This document shows positions 37,501-50,264 of a DNA stretch of 64,000 bases, piece after piece. Position 1 is the stretch's first letter. Every line of letters begins with the position of its first letter. Source of the DNA: Chalara sp. BL73. Its lineage: Eukaryota > Ascomycota > Leotiomycetes > Helotiales. Made by a program: the position numbers and the translations under genes. The stretch covers positions 295,120 through 359,119 of the forward strand of contig CAKJVC010000201.1 of NCBI GenBank assembly GCA_918026815.1, in the 5' to 3' direction. The notes below the pieces were generated by a model. It ran no database searches, had not been told where the DNA came from, and saw only the letters and a list, made by a program, of their open reading frames with translations.

Positions 37501-39353
37501 TCACCTCCAAGACGGAAAAAGCTGTCTGTTGTACTAACTTCAGTTGTGTCTAGCTGAAGTATTTGACCCCACATTTGCGCGAGCGCTCGTTCGACTTCGT
37601 TGGAAGGCGCACGAAATTGAGTGACAGATAATATAGAAGATTGTAAATCAACAAGTTCCTTCCAAAACATGGCACTGCCCATATCTCGAAGTCGCCGACG
37701 ATCTATTTTTCCAGTTGAAGCAAGCGGGATATCGTCTACTGGGATATATATGCTCGGGATCATGAACGGTGGTAAGACTTCTATTAGTTTGTCTGTAAGA
37801 CTATCCATCAAAGCTTGGATTCGCACCTTCTCCTGCCTTTTTGCCACCACGAATAAAGCTAGAGTAGGGATATCTCTGTCGCGAGGGCGTATAACATCAG
37901 CAATAATTGGGGGGCTGTCCACCAGACAAGCCCGTACATGATGCTCCACATCCCCAATTTCGACTCTTTGGCCTCGGATCTTTAGTTGGGAAGAATCTTT
38001 CCGCCCAACAAAAACAAGTTGTTCCGAGTCCTCGGCGACCCTCCACTTGACAAGATCTCCGGTTTTGTAGAGCCTACCTCGTCTGCCGCTATGATATTCA
38101 CTGCCAGCAGTGAGCCAAGGAGGATCTGTGATGAATGCGAACGCTGTTTTCTCTGGATCAGACAGGTATCCTTGGCCAACTAGAGGACCTTCTAGAAATA
38201 GCTCTCCTACACAGCCTCTTGGTACAAGCCTATCGCTGTCATCTGGGTCAACAATCCATGTACAGAAACCAACCCCTCTTCCAATATCTGGGCGATCTTG
38301 TTGAGAAGAGGTGAGTATTGAAAAGGCACATTTCCAAGTGCATTCCGTTGGGCCATAGGTATTAACGAGTCTCACACGACTAGCCCACTGTGATACGTTT
38401 TCTCGATATGGCATTTCTCCACTGAGAAGTACTGTCTCAAGAGTGGGTGGAACTTGACTGATGGTCCGCAAGACAGTAGGGGTTATGTTTATTAATGTAG
38501 CCTCGAAGGCGACTATTTCTGCATAAAGGTCGTTTAACATTTCTTCCTCGGACGCAATACAAATACAAGCTCCAGAACATATAGAGTGAAGGAAATTGCT
38601 CCACGCCACATCGAAGGAATATGGAGCAAAATCGAAAACCCGTGATCTTTGATGGAACCCCAACTTCTCACCCTGATAATAAACGGCACTTCTGACATTT
38701 TCATGGCTAATGCAGGCTCCTTTAGGCAGGCCTGTAGTTCCCGAAGTGAACGATATATAGACTGTGTCATCTGGAGAAACGACGGGAAGCCCTAATGAGG
38801 TCTCTTCTGAAAGACTCAGCCGTTCCAGAATTGGCCCATCAAGTACGAGTATTGCTACATCCGCCAGCAGGCGCGCCCTTGCGTGATTTGAGGATGATGA
38901 AACAATCAATTTTGGTTGTGACTGCTGCACGATAGATCGTAACCTTTCATTCGGTTGATTTGCGTCAAGGGCAATGCAGGCACATCCTGCCTTAATCACC
39001 CCAAGCATAGCAACGCAAGTCCAACGTGACTTCGAGAAAATTATCGGTATGTTGGTTTTTGGTGCGATTCCTGCGCTAACTAACTGCTTAGCGACCTTGT
39101 CCGTTAAAATATCGAGCTGAGAATAAGTGAAATCGCCATCCCACGCGCTCACTACCTGGGCATCAGGCTGATTTTCAACTATTTGCTTGAACAAGTCATG
39201 GACACAGCCTTGAACCGGATCCGGCACTGTAGCATTGCGGCTCCATATGTGATCCAGATCTCCTGCAGATATCTGGAGAGAATCGACAGACGAATCCAAT
39301 GTTGAATTGCTGTCTTCCAAATCTGTCTCCGCCGGGCTGTCCTGGGTCTGCAT
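22506..39353 (-). CDS. Five-module cyclising nonribosomal peptide synthetase
   Basis: Assembles and probably cyclises a pentapeptide. Three exons: 39353-31998, 31839-31596 and 31423-22506, giving about 5,505 residues in phase. Order: A1-T1-C1-A2-T2-C2-A3-T3-C3-A4-T4-C4-A5-T5-CT. Approximate thiolation serines lie at residues 618, 1746, 2810, 3939 and 5022. Condensation sites are HHSIFDG (827), HHCTYDG (1942), HHSIYDG (3060) and HHAMYDG (4144). The last domain has SHAQFDGYS (5237), the SHxxxDG form of fungal cyclising CT domains. All five A domains keep Asp235 (FDV or FDM), so each should take an alpha-amino acid. By-eye ten-position codes (last Lys assumed): DVSNLSTWKK, DVVCVAWVAK, DVINVSWSGK, DMWFILSAAK, DVSYLMIQAK. 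No epimerase, N-methyltransferase, starter C, TE or R domain. T5 reads GGES, T3 AGDS; A3 is unusual in A3 and A8 motifs. Confidence 0.95.
31424..31595 (-). other. NRPS intron 2, inside A3
   Basis: Donor GTAAGT after RVINWYG and acceptor ATTATAG before PAEVASG; 172 nt. Splicing rebuilds the A5 motif NWYGPAE. This intron and the one at 31840-31997 make the gene look like two separate synthetases. Confidence 0.92.
31840..31997 (-). other. NRPS intron 1, inside A3
   Basis: Donor GTGAGT after FDVGTIE and acceptor TACTAG before VISSLANSS; 158 nt, phase 0. The joined sequence aligns without a gap to the same part of A2 (FDVSTVE followed by SLSTLVTGG). The neighbouring genes mostly have introns of 50-70 nt. 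Confidence 0.9.
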
Positions 39354-40768
39354 CCTGATATTCTTCCCGCCACAGTGACCAGAATGGTTCTTGAAATTAT
39401 AGACGATTCCCTATGCACAGAAGAACAGCTGAATTGAACCTCTCGTAATCTCGAGAAACAGTTGCTAGGACAGAGGAATATTTGATTCAGTTAGCGTTAC
39501 TAAACCATTGCGGCGGCAAGGCCATAGCTAGATATTGGGACTTCCCTCTCCTGTGATTGGTAGCACTCGGGTGATCAACGAACTAGTGCAGGCAAGAAGG
39601 TTGTGGAAGCACGCCGCAACTCTGCAGTGTGCGCATGTCAACAATCCCGAGCTATGCACCTACCTAGTTTTGTGCAGCACGATGATTTAGATATCTTATG
39701 CATAAAATTCGTGATTATAGACCAACGAGCAGTCTCGATATGGCCTGGAACAGGAATTTCATATCCTTCATCGTCCCGCTCAAATTCGGAAGACGCGGTG
39801 AGCGTCCACAACTCAGCATATGGCTCTCAGATTGCCATTTTAGAGTATCATCCCAGTTAAGCGACATCTCTCACCTTCTTCGTTCGGTTTAGGTCGTTTT
39901 GAACCAGCTTTGCGCGACGTCGAATGTCCATTGAAATCTCAAAAGACGTGAGAAGTGAGGTTGGGCAATGATTTACGGGCTAGCCGTCTATAGTAAACGT
40001 GACCTTGGCATGGCTCTCGGCAGAAGCTGGGTGCCGAGCCCTCCGGGATATATGCATCGGCCCGAGAACGCGAACAAATAAATGCATGTTGCTATCACTC
40101 GAGGCTTGCAAATTTGATACAAAATGACTGTACATGCGCATATCATACACAAACATATTTATGGCCAGAATTGAAGATATCAAGATTAGATTGGGGGCAT
40201 GAGCACGTCCCTTCTGTTGAGGTGGGGTCTACAGCTTGAATCAGATAAATTCCAAGAGAGAGACCAATCTGCTTCGGGTTTAGAAAATCCCTGTGCCACG
40301 CATGGACATGCGCTCGCAAAGAGAACCCACCGAAGCCTGCTAAAGAATGCAATTTTCATCTCGAAATATGCCTGGTCTGGTATTGCCACGGTGCTTATGA
40401 AGGATGATAACTCTTTGAGTGGTCGAAAATACGATGTCTCCACCTCGTACGTTTCAAACGATGATATGCTTCTTGGATGTATTCGGCTGACCGCTGCTCA
40501 CAGAGAACCTTCCATTTTTGCATTTTGGCCGTTTTATCGTGCGGCTACAGGCAATCTGACGACTCCGAGCATTTGAACAAGGATAAATTCCTTAGTGGAG
40601 AGGTTTTGTGGGGTTTCCACTCGTATGAGTTGAGAATATAGGAACAATGACGATGAGGAAAGGACGTCGCGCTGCCAATATTTCAGTGGGAGATCTGTTG
40701 CTGCAACATAACTGTTCGATTTCTGAGTAACACGACACCATATCTAAGAGCCGCAGTTCTTTTGATTC
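39354..40768. other. Divergent promoter region, NRPS/2OG oxygenase
   Basis: About 1.4 kb between the NRPS start (minus) and the 2OG oxygenase start (plus), head to head. This is the likely control region of the core enzyme. Frames at 39603-39860, 39980-40183 and 40199-40576 overlap on both strands, show no domain and are not accepted. No operator could be fixed by eye. Confidence 0.5.
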
Positions 40769-41856
40769 ATGATTGAGCAACTTGATTTCGCAGACTTCCG
40801 CAGCAATGACGGGGCTAAACGGTATGAGTTTTGCACCAAGTTTGTGTCGACTTTGAAGCAATACGGATTTGCCAGATTGGTAAATCACGGGGTTTCCTCA
40901 TCAGATATTGATAAGGCATTTGAGACTGTCCGAGCTTACAAACCCGTGGAAACAAATGCGTTCTAACGTCTTCTTAGAGTCGTCGTTTCTTTCAGCTTCC
41001 TCTGGAGCAGAAACTAAAATCACCGCACCCACCAACAGCAAATCCACATAGAGGATTCAGTCCCATCGGGCTCGAGAATGTATCCGCGATCTCAAATCAC
41101 GACTCAACAGTGCCTCTACCTCTCCTGAAAGATATGAAAGTCTGTCACCCCCCGTATCTGTTCGTGAAACCAACACTAAATGGGCTCTTCTAGGAATCTT
41201 ATGACATAGGCTCAGAGCAGGATGAGCTATACAGCAATATCTGGCCGCCATCCGGTGTATGCGATGGATTTGAGCCGACTTTCACGTCATTCTTTTTATC
41301 TTGCTATCGCGCCGAGTTGGTCATCCTTGAAGCTATCTCCATAGGCCTTGGACTTACATCGCAAGCACTGAGCGAACTGCACGCAACGCAAAGCAATGAA
41401 TTGCGACTGACACATTATCCTGCTGTATCACGAGAAGAGTTTTCTCATTCAACGCGCATCGCAGCCCATACCGATTTTGGTACCATTACGCTCTTGTTCC
41501 AAGATAGCGTGGGCGGTTTGCAGGTTGAACTCCCGCGCGGCAGTGGAAACTTCTTAGATCTTGAGAGCGGAGGGTTGCACGAATGCATTCTGAATGTAGG
41601 AGACTGTTTGCAAAGGTGGACTAATCTACCGAGTGCACGGCATCGTGTTCATTTGCCAGAAAAGCCACGACTTAGCATGAAACTGGAAGCGGAAAGTATC
41701 ATCGACGAGCGGTTTTCCATTGCTTATTTCGGAAAGCCAGACAGGAAAGCAAGCCTGCGCCCCTTGATTAAAGAATTGGAATTGAAGGATGCGAGTCCGC
41801 AATATATAACTGCGGGCGAGTTTCAAAACATGAGGATAGAGGGAACTTACGCTTGA
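40769..41856 (+). CDS. 2OG-Fe(II) dioxygenase (isopenicillin-N-synthase-like)
   Basis: Non-heme iron, 2-oxoglutarate-dependent oxygenase, probably hydroxylating an amino acid or the peptide. Three exons, 40769-40927, 40978-41139 and 41194-41856, give 327 residues. The N-terminal DIOX_N domain shows IEQLDFADF, YGFARLVNHGV and FFQLPLEQKLKSP. The catalytic domain has iron ligands His199 and Asp201 (AAHTDFGTITLL) and the distal His257 (SARHRVHLP). The 2-oxoglutarate clamp is Arg280-x-Ser282 (ERFSIAYF). All required residues are present. The tryptophan in QRWTNLPSA replaces the usual Leu/Met-x-x-W spacing only slightly. It is divergent from the NRPS, which suggests co-regulation. Substrate unknown. 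Confidence 0.92.
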
Positions 41857-42784
41857 TGCACTAATGTAGCATTATCAGCAGAATACCCAAGCATAGAGGT
41901 GCTCTTCAACTAGCGTAGCCATTTGTGTGGTCATACTTACAGTATCCAATGCCATAGATCAGCTGTGTCATATGGCCTGCATTCTATCGTCTGCATTTGA
42001 GTACAATGATATACTGTAACCACCAAAAAAAAAGTCAAACAGCCTCAGAAACACAAGTTTATCAACCAGGGGATCAATTAATGGATCTGCGAGAGTATCA
42101 CAACATAGGATATGGGCCTATTAGGAGTGTTAGGGACGTCCTATTCTCTACGGTTATTGGCCGTAATATATAGATACGAGATTTCTAGCTCGTTGGCCTA
42201 CTTACATAAGCCGATTCCTGACACCCCTTACGTAACACAGTCTTAGCTTCCTAATCCTCCATGAGGATAGATGCCTTGCCCAGCTATCAGTTCAATTGCA
42301 GTCATGATGGCGACCTTGAAGTTAACAGCCTAATTTTCATCACTCCTATTTCTTGACTTGTCCATATCGGCGCCTCGGGCCACCGTACTAAGCCAGCCCC
42401 TGAAGAAAAGTTCCCCAGAGGCCCTAAGCTTCCTTGGGAAGGTGTGCAGATCCCGTATTCACAATCGATGCGCACAGACATCTTGCGAATGCAACGCCGT
42501 TGAATGGCAGCATAATCTAAGCTTATTGGAAATTCTGGAAGCGTCAGCATGAGATGATTGGTGAGCGGTGTGACATCAGGCAGCAGCATTCTGCAGCGAA
42601 TTTCCCTCTCTCCTGCTTGCCCAGCTTCTCAACACCGCATTGCCTACTCTATAGATTGCTGTTTATGGTTTTTTCTAGATGGAGCATTTTTTAGATAGCA
42701 GTAACTTGAAACAGCTTTAGAGCATACCCTTCTTCCCCGCCTAGTTCACGGCTCCTGGCTGGATCTCATGGCTTTGTCGTTGTC
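41857..42784. other. Intergenic region
   Basis: About 0.9 kb between the oxygenase and the ABC transporter, same direction, so it holds one terminator and one promoter. Frames at 42302-42589 and 42358-42552 lie antiparallel to each other and have no domain. Confidence 0.45.
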
Positions 42785-45700
42785 TTGCTCAGCGCCATGA
42801 GTGCTTCAAGATGTAACGATGCCTCTTTCGGTCCTGGTGTCGAGGATTGTAGTCGGAAATTTGACTTCACTTTTGTTTTTGAGGAGAGTATTTTGTCAAT
42901 TGTCCCTTCGGTTATCCTGATCCTCGTCGCGCCTCTTCGCATAATTCAGCTGAGCAATAGCCAACACCAAGTAGCTGGCCGAAGATTGCAATTCACTAAA
43001 TTGGTAGTAAACTTCGTTCTATACGTCACATGAAATTAAGTTGATAGTTAGTAGTTTGCCATTAGCGTCTTTGCAATCCTTCAATTGGTATTGTTGATAT
43101 TTCGATGTCACGAAGATACGCCGCGCCAAGCAATTGTCATCGCAGCTGCTGCTTTGTCATTCATTGATGCATGCTTGTTTAGTATTTTATCGTATCTGGA
43201 GCATTCGCGGTCACTGCGTCCATCTGCTCTGTTAGCTGTATATTTCTTTATCTCTTTGCTATTCGATATAGCAAGAGTGAGAACATCATGGCTGGCAAGT
43301 AGCCCTAGGCCTATTCGAGGCCTACTTACGGCCTCACTTGGGATGAAATTCTTGATTCTGCTTCTTGAAGCAAGAGAAAAGAGACGCTTTCTGATTCATA
43401 ATTACCTCCAGAAGGGACCGGAGGAGACGATAGGAATTTTTAATCAAGGTCTATTCTATTGGTTGAATGCTCTGATCAGTACCGGATTTTCCAAGATCCT
43501 ACTCATGGATGACCTGTATCCCATTGATGAAAAAGTAACCGCCGGTGTGCTCGGAGCCATGTTTAGGCGACTTTGGACAGCTTGTAAGGTCTTTTAACCT
43601 TATTACACTTGGAGTTTAGTTGACATTCCGTGTTTTAGCACGCGATGGTGGAAAATATAGCCTGATATTAACCCTCACCCGAATATCGAAGTGGCAGATC
43701 ATCACTCCAATATTTCCCAGACTTTGCTTGATTGGGTTTACTTTTTGCCAGCCCCTGCTTCTAAGGCGCTACTTAGAATTTCTTCAAGATCCCGTGCAGA
43801 GCCAGAGTATTGGATATGGCTTGCTCGGCGCATACGCAATAGTGTACTTTGGTCTTGCTGTAAGTAGTCCCCCTCTTGTGCAACTTCCAGGATACGCGTA
43901 CTTACCTGCTTAGGTCTCGACAGGTTTCTACTGGCACGGCGTATACAAATGGATCACCATGATTCGTGGAACTCTTGTTTCAGCCATTTACCAGAAGACC
44001 ACCGACATATCCATCACAGCCTTGGATGATTCGGCGGCTGTCACATTGATGAGTACAGACATTGACAGGATTGAGCTTGGCTTGAGGTTCGTACATGAGC
44101 TGTGGGCCAGTGTTATTCAAATCGGAGTCGCCACCTGGCTCCTGCAGAGAGAAATTGGTCTTGCATGCATTGCACCTATCGTTGTGGCATGTTGTACGTT
44201 GTTTTCTCCTCTGGATACTATTTTCTGACTAGTTTAAAGTGAGTGCAGCTGGGTCTGCTCACGTTGCGAGGAGTGCTGGGGCAAAGCAAGTGGTGTGGGT
44301 ACAGGCTATACAAAAGCGTGTAGGTCAGTATGACTGCACTTTACAAAATGTTATCTAGCCCTAACGTATTGGAGGTGTTACATCAACCATGCTTAGCGGT
44401 ATGAAGGGAGTCAAAATGAGTGGCCTCGTGCCAAAGTTGTCCAGCCTTATTCAACAACTTCGTGTTACTGAGCTTGCGGATATGGCTGCTTTCCGAATGG
44501 TCATGATATTCTGCGCAGTGTTCGCGTTCGTTCCCCAACTCATATCCCCCATCATAACTTTCGGTACATTCATTGGTATTGAAAACACTAGTGGGCGATC
44601 CCTAGATACAACAAGACTTTTCACGTCGATTTCCTTACTCTTACTCTTAAATCAGCCGCTAGCCCAAGTTTTCTCATCCTTCCCAGCCTTCATGTCATCG
44701 GTTGGCTGCTTGGAGCGTATCCAGATATACTTGAAGACGGATACTAAGAAGGACCACCGCAAATTTATGGCTGAAGCTTCGAGGACGGAAAAGACTTATA
44801 CTCTAGAGGAGGAGAAGGACTCATTTGCGAAGAGGGTCTCCGATGGTCTCGATAATATGAATGCAGATCACAAGTATTACCCATTTCATGTGAGTTGGTG
44901 GTGAAATATATCTGTTGACGATCTAATATATTGAGTACAGGTCAAAGATGAGGTCATCGGCCAATCAGCTGATATGGTCGTTATAAGAAGAGGCGCCTTT
45001 GGCTGGAAGGTTGACGAGTCACCAATTCTTCGGGATATCAACCTAGTTATCTCCCGTACACAATTTACAGTGATAGTTGGGCCCATAGCCAGTGGAAAGA
45101 GCACACTGCTGAAAGCAATTCTTGGAGAGACTCCGCTCTCTACAGGCTCAGTGCACTGCTCGTCCTTCAATTTCTCATTTTGTGATCAGACGCCTTGGCT
45201 GCTAAGCCAGACTATTCAAGATAATGTGGTTGGGTTCTCTCATCTAGACATTAGTTGGTATGGTACTGTACTTCATTCTTGTGCCCTCGATGAGGATATC
45301 GCATTGCTCCCACAAGGTGATCAGACCAGGATTGGTAGCAATGGCATATCGCTTAGTGGTGGGCAAAAACAACGCCTTGTGAGTTAACCATGATTTCCTA
45401 TAGCACAAAAACTTACTTAAACTAGGCAATCGCGAGAGCTGTCTATGCCAAGAAAGAGGTAAGTCGTTACTATCACATCATTTATAACACCTTTAACTCC
45501 GAAGCAGGTGGCTATCTTTGACGATGTATTCAGCGGACTTGATTCAACCACTGAGCGTCACATTTTTGAGCGACTATTTGGACCCAGTGGGCTACTTCGA
45601 TTATCTTCCACAACAATTATCGTTGCAACACATGCAGGTAAGTTTATTAATTTTTTAGGAGACACACATCATAACAGAACAACAGTCAACCTGCTCCCTT

Positions 45701-47886
45701 TAGCCGACAACATTGTAGCACTAGACAAATCAGGTACTGTCATTGAACAGGGCAGCTTCGTGGAGCTCAACTCTCGAGATGGATCTTATGTGCATGGTTT
45801 CTCTCTTACCGGTGCTGATGCAAAGTCTAAAAATCAAGAAATACAGTCCGATACTACTCTCAACGAAGTAGGCATTTCATCTCCTGACCTGATGGTGGGG
45901 GCGCAGGATAAGGCAAGACAAACGGGCGACCTTTCAGTCTATAAGTATTATTTTTCTGCTGCAGGATGGATGCCTATGATAATATTTTGGACTCTGGAGA
46001 TTACATGGGCTTTCTTAGAGACATTTCCGCCTGTGTGGCTTAAGTGGTGGTCATCTGCGATCGATAACAACGAGCATCCATCTGAGGGAAAGTATCTTGG
46101 AATTTATGCCGCCTTGCAGATATCTAATCTAGTCGCACTAGCTGGCCTTGCCATGTAAGTGAAATGTCGTGAAGTTATATTTGTCAGTGGAAGATTCAAA
46201 TTGACCTATATTGCAGTCACGTCTTCAATATTATGCAAGTCAAAACAGGCGCCAGGTTACATCTCAAAACTCTTACAACGGTGATGGCCGCACCGCTCCT
46301 GTTCTTCAGCAGCACAGATACTGGAACCACACTGAACAGATTCTCACAAGACATTCAACTCATCGATGGCGAACTGCCAAACGCCCTGTTCGATGTTGTT
46401 GGCCTGGCACTTAGCACTATTGGCCAAGCTATACTCATAGCCAGCGCAAGCTGGTATATCCTAATTAGCTTCCCTTTCCTCACCGCCGTCTTCTACTGTA
46501 TTCAGAACTACTATTTGCGCACATCTCGACAGCTGAGATTCATGGATCTGGAAGCCAAAAGTCCATTATACACACAGTTCATTGAAACTTTGAGTGGCTT
46601 AGCTACGATTAGAGCTTTCGGATGGCAACAAGCAAATCACGAATTGAATAACAAGCTATTGGATTTATCGCAAAGACCGGTCTACCTGCTATACATGATC
46701 CAGAGGTGGCTGACTCTGGTTCTGGATTTTATATCCATGGGGTTAGCATTGATCGTTGTAGGCGTCTCCCTCAAGTTGAAGTCTTCGGTGAGTGTTGGTA
46801 AGTTGACGCTGCAACTCCAGGTCAATTTATATCATCAACTAAGACACAGAAAACAGGATTCACTGGAGTTGCTCTTGTTAATATTATATCGTTTGGGCAG
46901 AATATCAAGTGGGTTGTTATTCAATGGTAAGTATGATTTGAATGTCGCTCATTACCAAATCTAAGATATTATTAGGACTCTCTTAGAAACGGCGATCGGT
47001 GCTGTGAGCCGAACAAAGAGTTTCGAGGCAGAAGTGGTGTCCGAAAATCTTCCTAATGAGAAGGAGATACCACCCCCCGAATGGCCTAACACGGGATTGA
47101 TAGATATCAGGAACCTATCCATCTCATACAATCCAGAATCAGGCAAAAATGCAGTAGAAGACTTCGACCTTACCATCCGGCCCGGCGAAAAAATCGGCAT
47201 ATGCGGCCGTAGCGGGAGTGGCAAGTCCTCTCTTGTGCTCGCTTTGTTCCGCCTGATTGAGATCTCCAGCGGTTCGATATTCATCGATGGCTTAGATATC
47301 TCAACAATTCTACGTCAAGAAGTGAGAACCAGACTGAATGCGATACCTCAAGACCCTTACTTTTTATATGGAACGATTAGAACGAACTTGGATCCTTGGG
47401 ATGCGCAAACAGATGATAAGCTCATCGAAGCGTTGCAGAGGGTGGAACTCTGGAATGTCATTAAAACGAAAGGAGGTCTCGATACAGAAATGGATGTGGA
47501 TTTCTTGAGCCATGGCCAACGGCAATTATTCTGTTTGGCGAGGGCGATTCTGCGACCTGGAAAAATTGTGGTGTTGGATGAGGCAACCAGCAGGTATAAG
47601 CTCTCCGAATGGCTGGCTGTGCGAAATAAGGCTAATTATTTACGACAGTGTGGACCGGGAGACAGATGATTTGATGCAGCGAATAATCCGGGAGGCGTTC
47701 GCTCACCACACCATTATTTCTATCGCGCATCGTCTTGACACGATCATAGACTTCGATCGAATTGTGGTACTGAAGAATGGGAAACTAGTCGAATGCGATA
47801 CCCCACGCAATTTGCTTGCTACCGACTCGGCGTTCAAAGAGCTGTATCACCAAAATAACAGCAAGAAGGAAGGTGCAGGATACTGA
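42785..47886 (+). CDS. ABCC-type (MRP) multidrug transporter
   Basis: Full-length ABC exporter of about 1,450 residues in about 14 exons, probably moving the product or a conjugate out of the cytosol or into the vacuole. The start may be 42785 or the in-frame Met at 42797 (MSASRCND). Order: N-terminal membrane region (TMD0-like), TMD1 (KWQIITPIFPRLCLIGF onward), NBD1, TMD2 (WMPMIIFWTLEITWAFLET onward), NBD2. NBD1 has Walker A GPIASGKST, signature LSGGQKQRL, and Walker B VAIFDDVFSGLD, with Asp where most ABC proteins have the catalytic Glu, as is usual in ABCC NBD1. NBD2 has GRSGSGKSS, LSHGQRQLF, IVVLDEATS and the H-loop SIAHRLDT. All junctions I checked are in phase, so the gene is intact. 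Confidence 0.92.
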
Positions 47887-48381
47887 GTCTGATACTACAG
47901 AAGAGAGTTAAATATTTATCTATAGAGCAAAATACTAGAATAACTATCTTCCTTACATAGGGTATCTTTATCATGTCCCCAAGAGTCGTACTTGCTCCCC
48001 TGATTGCCATCCCCGCCTTCACGGTCCCGAAATGTGCACACGCAATTAGACAGCCTTAATGTAAGCTCTATTGATATCAAAAGGAGCCTTGGTGCGAAGT
48101 CTCTAGTCCCTACATTTCTTCACATCTATCTTAATCTCGTTCTAATACTTTCGAGTTTCCTCTTTCGTTCAAATATATTATCACAAACATGTTTGGTACT
48201 CAGATTTATGTAGAAATTTTGAAAGAGCAGCGGTGAGAGGTCTATTGCCTTCGTGAAATATTCTATAATCGCCCGAATATGCTTGAATAGAATACAATTG
48301 TGCCTTTGAATTCCAGCAAAATAACTCCCGAAAGAGGGATGCCACTCTTCGAAAACAAAGCGAGGAATCTTCGATTTCATT
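47887..48381. other. Convergent 3' region
   Basis: Short region between the convergent ABC transporter and regulator 2. The small frames here (48004-48213, 48126-48452) have no domain. It should hold both 3' processing signals. Confidence 0.5.
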
Positions 48382-50264
48382 TCACCAAATCTCCTCGATG
48401 ATCGCACAAAACGGATCCGCCACCAATGTCCCTCTCGCAGCCGATAGTGCATCGTCCCACAACCTGCAGAACTTGCTTTCTTCTATTCCATCTACCCAAA
48501 TCACTGTGGCCAATACAGCTCTCATGTCATCCCAAGTTCTCAAGCCAAGCTCTGCAGCGCTTTCAACTAGATATCCCACAGCCCAATCACGTTCCGCCGG
48601 CAGCTTCTCTGCTGCCACACCTGCCACAGTCAACAACCACAAAACAAGAGTATGCTGCTTTCCTGAACACGGAAGGATTTCATCTAGGCTTGACTTGAGC
48701 TTGTGCAACAGAGTATTCAGAACTAAGGTGGGGTCAGGGTAGTGATGCTCAAATAGAAAGAACAGAAACATGCATGTGGCGTAACGACAACATGCCGCCA
48801 TGGGCTCGATAATCGTGCCAGGTGATGGCTTGTGAAGCAGACGCTGAGTGAGCCATGAGTTCCTGCTGTGAATCGCTATCGCCTTCGGAATTGCAAATCG
48901 AATACTCTGACTATTTCGCGAGTTTTGCTCGAAGTCGAGCATGTATTGCCGTGCTTCTTGAAGGACATTTAAGGTAACCCTATCCTCAATGAAATCGGCG
49001 AAATCCAGCTGGTGAGATGTCGATAACGGATCGGGTAGTGGTGCAGGATCCAATAATGTGTTCTTATATTCATCAGGGAATTGTGGCTCGCCTGTTATGA
49101 TAAATGTAAACCTGGCAGCAGTCAGTAGTGTTCGAGGTCACATGTATAACTCGTTCGGGAGAGTCTTTCTCGTACCAAAATACTACGGTCGCAGCTGCAG
49201 GGCTAGACGCGCGGACTTGTGATAGCCCACCCCTAAGTCTCACCATTCGCTTCACACCTTCAACATGCATCCTCACAGCTATCGCGTTGCGCTTCTCATT
49301 CTGCACACGGAATATTAGTACAGCGTAACTAATCTCATGAAATCGTACCTCGAGAGCTGCAAGGCAGGCAATCGCCGCTATTGTTTCATCCGACGTGGCT
49401 TTTGTGATGTCCTTCAGTCTGGCTTTCAGGAGTTCAAGACTCGTCGCCGTATACAGACTAGAATTATGGTGGTTCGGCTTTTGCTGTGCTACTCAAAGTC
49501 AGTGCAGAGGTCTCAGAAAGCCAGGGTCGGTCAGGATTTGAACTATCCCGCAACGTGAACTAGAGGGGGCTGGTAGAAGTAAAATACATCCTATGAAGGA
49601 GGCGACGTACCCCATTCAAGGTCGACTGCAGCAATTTGAAGCATAACATGATGCAGAAATGGGTCGTGTTGAACAAGAGGCCACCAAGCCCCTGCTAGAG
49701 GGTTCGTTGCAGGAGTATAGCCAACAGGAACGCATTTTCTTACAACCGCACTAAGATCTAGAAAATCATCAATAGTGGCCAAGCATACCGGCAGGGAATG
49801 AGAATTTCCTTACAGTGATGTAGAAGTTTATCAGCACCAGGTAAATCGCTTTTCACATGAGTGTTAAATGGATCAAGGTTTATTAACCCCACGTGTCGTT
49901 GGAAAGCGGCGACAACTGTACTTGGTGGATAAATTTGCGCTTTTTGGCCTTTCGGCTGTGATAATGAAGTGCTGTTACTCGCCTGACCAGCCGTCGAACC
50001 TAAAGAGGCTTCTTTAGAAGCCAATCGTCTCGACTTCGGGACGGGTACGATGCGGACATATTCACACGCTGTAACACGATTGCTGTAATAAACTTTGCAG
50101 TTCTGGCACACTGGGGCCGCCTCGTCGCACTGCAGGTAATGTCAGTAGCTACGCGCTTCGGGAATCTCGGCTTCGTGCACCTTTATCTTGCGGGTCTTGC
50201 AAGTCTTGCAACCGAGCTTCGACTTTTTCTTAGCTCGATTAGAGACAGCATTGATGCTAGACAT
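48382..50264 (-). CDS. Zn2Cys6 transcription factor, likely pathway regulator
   Basis: Binuclear zinc cluster regulator with a Fungal_trans_2-type C-terminal part, probably controlling the cluster. Several exons: about 50264-50181, 50129 to about 49797, about 49765-49608, then pieces to 48382. The zinc cluster is complete after splicing the first intron: GCKTCKTRKIK, then CDEAAPVCQNC and a final Cys in TACEY. A basic linker PKSRRLASK follows. The activation half has NPLAGAWWPLVQHDPFLHHV, LQIAAVDLEW, MVRLRGGLSQV and the end RLWDDALSAARGTLVADPFC. One intron near 49765-49797 seems only 31-38 nt long, so its boundaries are uncertain. The C-terminal exon ends at 48382. This is the only gene in the window with a recognisable DNA-binding domain. 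Confidence 0.85.

Noticed and set aside
31989..39353. A separate, shorter NRPS gene ending at 31989
   Set aside because: The frame stops in the middle of an A domain right after a good splice donor, and the missing part follows in the next exon.
40199..40576. 125-residue plus-strand frame in the NRPS/oxygenase promoter
   Set aside because: No recognisable motif, and overlapped by other frames on the opposite strand.
45500..45640. Inactive NBD1 in the ABC transporter because Walker B ends in Asp
   Set aside because: Asp at this position is the normal state of NBD1 in ABCC proteins.
49500..49570. tRNA T-arm-like sequence (TTCAAATCC) on the minus strand
   Set aside because: The flanking bases do not pair as a T stem and no acceptor or anticodon stem is present; it lies in an intron of regulator 2.
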